A stretch of DNA of 64,000 nucleotides, taken from assembly GCA_030407315.1 (NCBI GenBank), contig JALQPE010000706.1, positions 1-64,000 of the forward strand. The letters run 5' to 3'. The position numbers and the translations under genes were made by a program. Shown piece by piece: positions 58,019 to 64,000 of this stretch. Numbering within the stretch: the stretch's first letter is position 1; each line of letters starts with the position of its first letter. Below the pieces are notes generated by a model. That model searched no databases. It had not been told where the DNA came from and saw nothing but the letters and a program-made list of their open reading frames with translations. Source of the stretch: Asparagopsis taxiformis. Taxonomy: Eukaryota; Rhodophyta; Florideophyceae; Bonnemaisoniales; Bonnemaisoniaceae.

Positions 58019-58807
58019 TTATGATAACTGCTTCTCAATAGTACTAAGGGTCTTTCTTCTCTTTCCACCCAGGACTTCCCAACGGGCCTCAAAAGCCTCC
58101 ACTGCTGTGCCCCACTGGACATCCGATCCACTAAATATATCTGGTATATCATCATTGAACGAACAAATTTCACGCATTAGCCGCTTGTATCGCTGGAACT
58201 TGCGTTTGTGGCCCGTTTTAGTCCATTTTGACTCAGTATACTGATCAACGATCACTTTTCGCATGTCTATGTCGTTGAAAACACGCACTGGGTGGAACCC
58301 CTCTGCAGCGCTTCCGTGGCGCCATAATGACACGAGGCTTGATGCATCCTTCGGTGTTTTTGGAATATATGTTGCTTCCAATACTTGGCCCACAGATTTA
58401 AGTGTATTAGATGGCCCAGGAGTATCCACCGTAGCCTGATCCGCACTCCCTGATCCAAAGTGTGTCGTAGTCTGACCTATCGCATCAGATGTATCGTGGC
58501 CTGTTCTTGCGGGCATCCCAACGGACCTTGCCAAAGTTGGTACACCTCCTCCATTTGTTCTTCCACTATTTTTAGTTTTTCTGTCCCGGAGTAGCTCAAA
58601 TCTAGAGAGTAGCTGGTTGGTCCATATTTCTGCGTCGTTGTTTCCCTCCCCCTTGTACATGTGTAGAGACCGGTTGATCAGCTTCTGGGCGTCTTCCTCC
58701 ATAGACAACTGATCTGATAGTGACTCGGCCCTGACTTGTACTGGTTCAATGAACCCTTCTCCACTGCCTCCTCCTTGAATTCGCTTACTTTCATTCCTTC
58801 GCTCCAT
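58019..58807 (-). CDS. GCR1/Crypton-like DNA-binding protein
   Basis: I choose the Met at 58807 (MERRNESKR) because upstream codons to 58861 read like leader; this gives 262 residues. The C-terminal third (SLVSLWRHGSAAEGFHPV...ESKWTKTGHKRKFQRYKRLMREI) has the W-x-x-G...W...R-x-x-F-x-R-x-K-x-x-x-x-x-I pattern of the GCR1_C-type domain found at the end of fungal Crypton recombinases. The N-terminal half is polar and disordered. In Cryptons this domain sits in the same protein as the tyrosine recombinase; here it is separate, 650 bp from a recombinase gene in the same orientation. It would supply DNA recognition. The family match is by eye. Confidence 0.55.
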   Translation of the reverse strand: MERRNESKRIQGGGSGEGFIEPVQVRAESLSDQLSMEEDAQKLINRSLHMYKGEGNNDAEIWTNQLLSRFELLRDRKTKNSGRTNGGGVPTLARSVGMPARTGHDTSDAIGQTTTHFGSGSADQATVDTPGPSNTLKSVGQVLEATYIPKTPKDASSLVSLWRHGSAAEGFHPVRVFNDIDMRKVIVDQYTESKWTKTGHKRKFQRYKRLMREICSFNDDIPDIFSGSDVQWGTAVEAFEARWEVLGGKRRKTLSTIEKQLS

Positions 58808-58957
58808 ATCCCGGATGTAGTAGTAAACGCTATAGTTGAGTACCAAACAAGAATAAATCACTTTAATAGAAACTCATGAGTAGTATTTATCGCGAAAGTA
58901 TGAACCCGTTACAATCAACGCTTAAAATAGAATCGTAACAGCAGAGATAGATCTAGT

Positions 58958-58994
58958 AACGGATAGTTGAAAGGTAGCAATCAAACTATCCGTT
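58958..58994. repeat. Hairpin between the recombinase and GCR1-like genes
   Basis: AACGGATAGTTGA pairs with TCAAACTATCCGTT (one bulge). It is followed by AGTTAG...CTAACT at 59,001-59,020. It could be a terminator-like or recombinase-binding structure in the 58,808-59,464 gap, which otherwise shows nothing. Confidence 0.7.
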
Positions 58995-59464
58995 TTCTTC
59001 AGTTAGATTATCAACTAACTACTATGAATTTCTGATTGCGCTATAATAACATATTAAGAATATATACTAATTTTTTCACCTTAGAATAAGACTGAAATTA
59101 TTCACAGGTGCTGTCTCGAACATGGCTTCAGGGTAGGGTTTGGAGTCCCATGTTCACGCTCCTGAGCCATTGAGGGCTTCCAGGGCGGGTTCATTTTTTG
59201 GCAATGTGTGCTGCGAAAACAAGTGCGTGGAGTTAGAACAGGCTGTCATTCCACTCCGATCGTCATTCCAAATTCTCCACATTATAACTGAGGCCGATTT
59301 AGCTTACCTCAACTTATCATACCATTAGACAGCCTGTATTTCAGGATACATAAACTGACACTAGTTTGGTACACTGCAATAACACTGATAACAATAGATT
59401 GGAATCTAATTGTGGTCACTCACTCCCTGTGCGGCACATGTAACGACTTGTTTATTTTGCTTCT

Positions 59465-60658
59465 CTAGCTGTCACTCTCGTGTTCTGTCCGTTCCAATTG
59501 GACCGTATCAGCATGTCTCAGGAAATCTTCTATATTTGTGAACCTGGGGAGATCTGGTGCACTGCAGTCGTTGTACGCTGCGCAGTAGTTTGCATATGCA
59601 TTGGCCCCTGTCATGTGTATTTTTTCCATGACTTGTTCATCGCGTAGCCCAAGCGATCTGTACAGCTGAACCGCTCCCCGTTTGATTGAGTGGCCCGAGT
59701 ACATAGTCAGATCTCCTGGGCCGACTCCACACATGCGTAGACGCTCTCGCATGAACTCTGTGAACCTCTTCACGGGCCATGCTTCTTCCGGCCTTATCAT
59801 ATTCTTTTTGTCTACTGTACAGAACAAGTACCCGGGCCTGTTTCCACGTATACTCAGCCAAGATAGAAGGGCCACGAATGGATCAGCGACGACAGCGCTT
59901 CGCATTCCAGAGTTTCCGGGCCACTCCTGCAGCCTATACTCTCGGGGCTTCGTAGAGTTTTTAATTGACTCAGTAATTGTAAGTAGCACACTCCCTGTAC
60001 CTGTATGGCCCGGATCTATAGTTACATGCGATACTTTGAACTTTCGAACCTCATCATACCTGAGGCCCAGATTCAGTCCTACTATCATGATTGCGTGTAG
60101 CAGTATATCTCGCATATCTATCTCTGATCCACAGCCCAACCAGAATCGAGACGCGTGTGCGCACACTAGACCCATTGTAAGAGGCCTGGCCCTTACCTTA
60201 GATCTATCAGATTGTGACAAGTGTACTCTATGCGATGCTCGTAGATTCTTGATATCCTCATTTCCTATCAGAGGGTTCCCACTTGCTGAACCTTCGCTCA
60301 TATTCATACTCCACGGCCCACGGTGCCCTGCTTCTTCGTATACGACTCGTAATCCTTGCACGAGAGCCCCTACAGATTCATCCGTCATAGCGTCAAGCTT
60401 CCCTATCCTGCAATACGTAGATATTAAATTTAGAACTATTTTAGATGAATCAATTGTCACTCTCCCTGGGTCTTCTGATCCAATTTTCTCGGTAAACTCC
60501 TTCAGTAGCTTTGCAGCTCGGTTTTTGTTCTTGATAGACGACTTGGAAGACGCAATGCCGATGAGGGCCGTTTCCGGTAGTAAATTGGTAGCTGAAACTT
60601 CTTGAAATCTGTTACTAGCAGATGCATTTCCCCTCCCTATTCTATTCGTAGATTCCAT
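59465..60658 (-). CDS. Tyrosine recombinase (Crypton-like)
   Basis: I use the Met at 60658 (MESTNRIGRG); a Met 53 codons upstream is also open. The product has 397 residues. An N-terminal SAM-like core-binding part (AAKLLKEFTEKIG...LNLISTYCRIG) is followed by the catalytic domain: the first Arg in GLNLGLRYDEVRKF, a Lys in LLTITESIKNSTK, then HSIKRGAVQLY (H-x-x-[KR]-R) and the Tyr nucleophile in NAYANYCAAY. All expected catalytic residues are present; the usual second His/Trp is less clear. These enzymes join DNA at short identical sites without target duplication. A separate GCR1-like gene follows, suggesting a Crypton-type element with split genes. A DIRS-type origin is less likely because no reverse transcriptase is nearby. 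Confidence 0.75.
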   Translation of the reverse strand: MESTNRIGRGNASASNRFQEVSATNLLPETALIGIASSKSSIKNKNRAAKLLKEFTEKIGSEDPGRVTIDSSKIVLNLISTYCRIGKLDAMTDESVGALVQGLRVVYEEAGHRGPWSMNMSEGSASGNPLIGNEDIKNLRASHRVHLSQSDRSKVRARPLTMGLVCAHASRFWLGCGSEIDMRDILLHAIMIVGLNLGLRYDEVRKFKVSHVTIDPGHTGTGSVLLTITESIKNSTKPREYRLQEWPGNSGMRSAVVADPFVALLSWLSIRGNRPGYLFCTVDKKNMIRPEEAWPVKRFTEFMRERLRMCGVGPGDLTMYSGHSIKRGAVQLYRSLGLRDEQVMEKIHMTGANAYANYCAAYNDCSAPDLPRFTNIEDFLRHADTVQLERTEHESDS

Positions 60659-61470
60659 TGCAATAAAGAAGAGAATTGAACCCACATTCAAATGTTTGTT
60701 AGTAGTGATATTGCTGATTGAGCCAAGTGCTCGGGTTGTGTACAAACTTCTGATAGAAGATCCCTCTTTAGCTCTACTCCAGTACCCCTTTTTTCTCATA
60801 TGCTTCCATCCATTCATAGATCTAGACTATTCCATACCAAAATGAACGCAAACTAAACCAAGATTTCTAGAAGGTTACATTTTTCCCATTGCTAGTTCTT
60901 ACTGATCTATAGTATACAAAGTAATTGCGGATAGCTCACAGCAACCGGCATTCTACATTCAAAGCTTTAGAAAATCTACATTCTATCGTACTCAGTCCGT
61001 AAGTTCTACCATTTCATCATTTATTGCATGTTTGGATGAATGAATAATGGTTAGGTTTAACGGTGCGAAATGCCTTGATAATGACCCTAGTAATATTATA
61101 CCATTTTTCGCACCCTTTGTCGCACCCTCCTACCCTAATTTTTTGAATAATTTGATGTGGTAACGTTGCAGAGCCCATATTCGCACCCCCCCTTTTTCTC
61201 AGTCATCATTGGCTACGAAAACATATTTTTTTTATATTTTAGGGTATCCCCACAGTATCCCTCCTTACAGTATCAGTTGCACATTTCGATGTGGCGATGG
61301 ACTCGATTTCTTCTTTTGCGTTTTTCTCAGTGAAGATGGAGAGATAGAACCCCCTTTCTTAGTGCCTTCAAGAGGGTCAATAAAAAACTGGTGCTATAAC
61401 GTGGTATTTGTATGCATTTCCGGGACAATATTGTAGGACCAACCGGGATGGCGGTCACTAAGAGAGTTCT
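60659..61470. other. AT-rich flank of the recombinase cluster
   Basis: No gene is seen. TCGCACCC occurs three times between about 61,108 and 61,187, and its complement GGGTGCGA at 61,880. Confidence 0.45.
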
Positions 61471-62428
61471 AGAATCGCTTGCCTTGTCAGGGCGTGTTGA
61501 ACCGTAACGCGCTCGTGAACTTGCGTTTCGCACGTCGCTCGGTCGCGGAGGCGATCGGGTGGTACAACGGCGGAACGCGCAGGGTCGATCGCAACACGGG
61601 ATTCGCGGGCCGGCGCAAGCCGTGATCTCAGGGTGAGATCACCGAGTAAACTCGAGCTCAACACGATCCACGCAGGGGTCGTAAATCCCTGGCCTAGCGG
61701 TATGCGACGCAACGCGCGGTCTCGCGGTGCGACGCAATTCGACGGTCGGTAAACGCGGCGCGCGCGCACGTACGTCGGCGATCGTGAGCAATCCGCACGC
61801 AACGTCGTAACGCAATCGGTCCTCGCGACGCGCTCAACGCTTAACTCGTAGCTGCGAAAGTGCTGACTGTTTATTGGTAGGGTGCGAAGCCATGCGACCA
61901 CTAATAGCTAACTTACTTGGGACAGGCTGTCCTTGTGTGGCCGGCCGGCGGCGGCCGCACGCTCGCACGCAAAAAGGGAAATATTTTGGGAAAAAGACTT
62001 TCGTCATAAAAAACCCAAAAAGGGGAAATAAAGGGAAATTCGCGGAAATCGCTACACGTGGCGCGGCTCGCGGTTTCGTGGCAACGTACGCGCGCACGCG
62101 CTCGCATTGACGCTCCGTGACACGTAATCAAGGCGCCACGCGTACGCTCGCTTACTAAACTAACTCAAACGGATGCTTGCGGACTAACGTAAACGCGCGC
62201 GCTCGCATCGGTTCCATCGACCAACTTAAATTGCGCCACACTCCCCCCGACTAACTCCACAGCGCGTCCTCGCGCGTAACGTTCTCGTGCACACCTTCAG
62301 CTCTCTTCTGTCTTCTTCTCCTCTTCCAATCTTCTGCTTCTCTTCCATCCTTCTGCTTCTCTTCCATCCTTCTATCTCCATTCCGCGCGCGCTCGCTCCG
62401 TTAACGCTACACGCACTCGCGCTTCGTA
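61471..62428. other. CpG-rich leader of an unidentified element or gene
   Basis: Composition changes abruptly near 61,470 to DNA rich in CG and CGCG. I find no long open frame before 62,429. TGTTGAACCGTAACGCG at about 61,496 could be the start of an LTR (TG...), but no matching CA end or primer site is clear. A CT-rich run (62,300-62,370, CTTCTTC/TTCTGCTTC repeats) precedes the coding frame. Confidence 0.4.
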
Positions 62429-64000
62429 ATGTCGCGCGATAGTAACGCTCTGCCGAGTTGGCTTCGCGCCGGCGCTGCGTCTCGCGACGAACCGTCGACG
62501 CCCACGAACGCGTCTCCTCGCCCTGCGCGCATCGCGTTTCCTTCTCTTTCAAGCCCGGAGAGTCCCTATTACATGTCCATGGCGCAGGCATCCTCTTCAA
62601 CCGTACCCGTAACCGCGAGCGGCCGTGGCGGCAGTGGCGTCGTCGCATCGTCTGACGTTGTCGCTACGGTAGATGCGACCGCGACTCCAACTTCTGCGTC
62701 AGCTGCGCGTTCTGGGAGCGGCATCCCGCTTCGTTCGGTTCCTGCGCCTGCGTCCGTTTCGCTTCCGTCGGCCGCGCAAGACGCTCCCGAGTCGATTCCG
62801 CGCGCGCGCTACGACGACCCGATCGCGTTCCGATTTATGCCACGCCCCATGCCGACGTGGGCGGAGTTGGGCCGTCGCCACTTCTTCCCGCAGCGCTTTC
62901 AATGGACGCGCATCGCTGACGTATCGCGCTATGCCGTGTTACCCGGCCACAAGGACGCGCAAGCGGTGTGGGACGCGCGGCGCGAATCGGCGTCGTGCGA
63001 CTTGGCGGTCCCCGCGAACTTACCGTGCGACGCGTATTTTCTCGAGGACGAAGCCGACGAACGACTCGTACGCCACCTGGCCCGGTTGCGCGTGATGCGT
63101 CGCGACGAATTTGCGCGAGTCGATCCATGGGCCGCGGCGCCCAGTGCGGGCTTCTTACTTGACGGCAGCGTTCCGTGGAACGACGTCGAGCACGAAGGAG
63201 AGGCGAGCGTGCCATGGTTTCTTAACGCGGATATGCGCCCGGAAGCGCGGCGCGAGTTGCGTTTGCGGCGCACGTCGGGCTACTTCGTTACGTATCGCGA
63301 TATCGAATTTCGCGAGTTTCCTGATGACCGCGTCGCCGCTTTCTTCCCGCGTTACGATGCGCGCGATTGGCCGGAAGCGCCCGACTCGTTGTCGGTGCCG
63401 CTTCCCTGCGTGTTCCACTACGCGCCGTCGGTATTGCTCGGGCGCGACGTTCCGGTCGAGGCTCGTTCGTATTTCTGGGCTATCGCTCTGAGCGAGTGGG
63501 TGGTGATGGTTGCCGCTGCGTGGCTTCACGTCGCTTACGTCGAGCGCCGCTTCTTGCGCTTGAACGAGAAATTGATCGCGGGAATCGAGCGCGTCGGCGT
63601 TTCGGCGATCGTGCGGGGCGGAACGTATACGGCGGCGCATCTCGAAAGTCTCTTGACGGAGCATCGCGCGTGCGCGTGGGACGAAACTCCGGTTTTCGAC
63701 CTCGCGCCTGGTATGGACTTCAAGGAGGGCGGGCAATGGTTGCCCTGGAGCGCGGAGCGCGGCGTCGTCGACTGGGCGCATGGTTCACTTGGCGTGCACC
63801 GGCACACTGAAATTCCACATCTCCTTCTCAATTCGCCGCGCAATCCGTCGCGCGACGCGTTTGCGCATTTAGAGGCGCGCGATGTCGTTACCGTTGATGC
63901 CGTGTTGTCCGCGCTATCAACTAACGAACTGCACGTTATGCGCGCGACCGATTCGCGCGAGTATGCGCAGTATCTTGGCATGGCGGCTTTGTTGGCGATC
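62429..64000 (+). CDS. Unidentified protein, partial at the right edge
   Basis: An open frame of 524 codons runs from ATG at 62429 to the window end without a stop. The first 130 residues are Ser/Ala/Pro-rich and disordered. From about residue 135 the chain looks folded: FRFMPRPMPTWAELGRRHFFPQRFQW, DAYFLEDEADERLVRHLARLRVMRR, WLHVAYVERRFLRLNEKL. There is no metal-binding, protease or RT motif in the visible part. The codons are extremely rich in GCG, CGC and TCG, unlike any neighbour. It could be the Gag-like first frame of a retroelement with its own base composition, or a transferred gene. I do not recognise it. Confidence 0.6.
   Translation, partial: MSRDSNALPSWLRAGAASRDEPSTPTNASPRPARIAFPSLSSPESPYYMSMAQASSSTVPVTASGRGGSGVVASSDVVATVDATATPTSASAARSGSGIPLRSVPAPASVSLPSAAQDAPESIPRARYDDPIAFRFMPRPMPTWAELGRRHFFPQRFQWTRIADVSRYAVLPGHKDAQAVWDARRESASCDLAVPANLPCDAYFLEDEADERLVRHLARLRVMRRDEFARVDPWAAAPSAGFLLDGSVPWNDVEHEGEASVPWFLNADMRPEARRELRLRRTSGYFVTYRDIEFREFPDDRVAAFFPRYDARDWPEAPDSLSVPLPCVFHYAPSVLLGRDVPVEARSYFWAIALSEWVVMVAAAWLHVAYVERRFLRLNEKLIAGIERVGVSAIVRGGTYTAAHLESLLTEHRACAWDETPVFDLAPGMDFKEGGQWLPWSAERGVVDWAHGSLGVHRHTEIPHLLLNSPRNPSRDAFAHLEARDVVTVDAVLSALSTNELHVMRATDSREYAQYLGMAALLAI

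Noticed and set aside
62673..63981. Several overlapping Arg-rich frames on both strands in the CpG-rich region
   Set aside because: CG-rich DNA keeps all frames open. Only the frame from 62429 has protein-like composition and continues without stops to the edge.

Overview
The window looks like eukaryotic nuclear DNA, most likely from a florideophyte red alga. The evidence is long single-exon genes with no visible introns, eukaryotic secretory-pathway genes, and eukaryotic-type transposons. The lineage is an inference from gene style; there is no rRNA or organelle marker to confirm it.

Region 1 (about 1-39,560) is the main find. Two head-to-tail copies of the same five-gene block follow one another, each with the order and orientation A(+), A'(+), B(-), C(+), D(-), right-end palindrome array. 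Block I covers about 2,600-22,285 and block II about 22,500-39,565. The A proteins join an N-terminal ParB/sulfiredoxin-like domain (DG[SG]HR motif) to a C-terminal domain with the HTD...H...R pattern of 2-oxoglutarate/Fe(II) dioxygenases. The B proteins join a ParB-like domain to a beta-class amino DNA methyltransferase (DPPF then FSGT) and a C-terminal SET domain. C starts with a possible Tudor/SH3-like barrel. D is a coiled-coil protein of no known family. Intergenic DNA is packed with palindromes. Block I carries 17 copies of a 33-39 bp palindrome plus 14 copies of TACCSGGTA with one set of arms. Block II carries TACCSGGTA with different arms. The right-end arrays read CAGACAGTAAA in block I and CAGGCAGTAAA in block II, with the matching change in the opposite arm. 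My reading is that these are two related large mobile or selfish elements that encode their own DNA and histone mark writer, a possible mark eraser, and ParB-like readers of parS-like palindromes. A frameshifted Tnp2/KDZ-like transposase lies just left of block I and may be its mobility gene.

Region 2 (39,545-about 42,960) is a decayed Ty3/Gypsy retrotransposon on the minus strand (Gag with zinc knuckles, protease, RT, partial RNase H). It is cut off before integrase exactly where the block II right-end array stops.

Region 3 (about 45,000-53,320) is ordinary gene space: a GPI mannosyltransferase (GT22, PIG-Z/SMP3-like), a secreted or membrane pepsin-type aspartic protease, a nucleotide-sugar transporter, a three-segment membrane protein of unknown function, and weak small ORFs.

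Region 4 (about 55,780-60,820) has a 168-bp direct repeat with an 18-G run, then three minus-strand transposon-type genes: a Ulp1-like protease with a C-terminal zinc-finger-like tail, a GCR1/Crypton-like DNA-binding protein, and a tyrosine recombinase.

Region 5 (about 61,470-64,000) changes sharply to CpG-rich DNA. It holds a 524-codon open frame that runs off the right edge and is not recognised.
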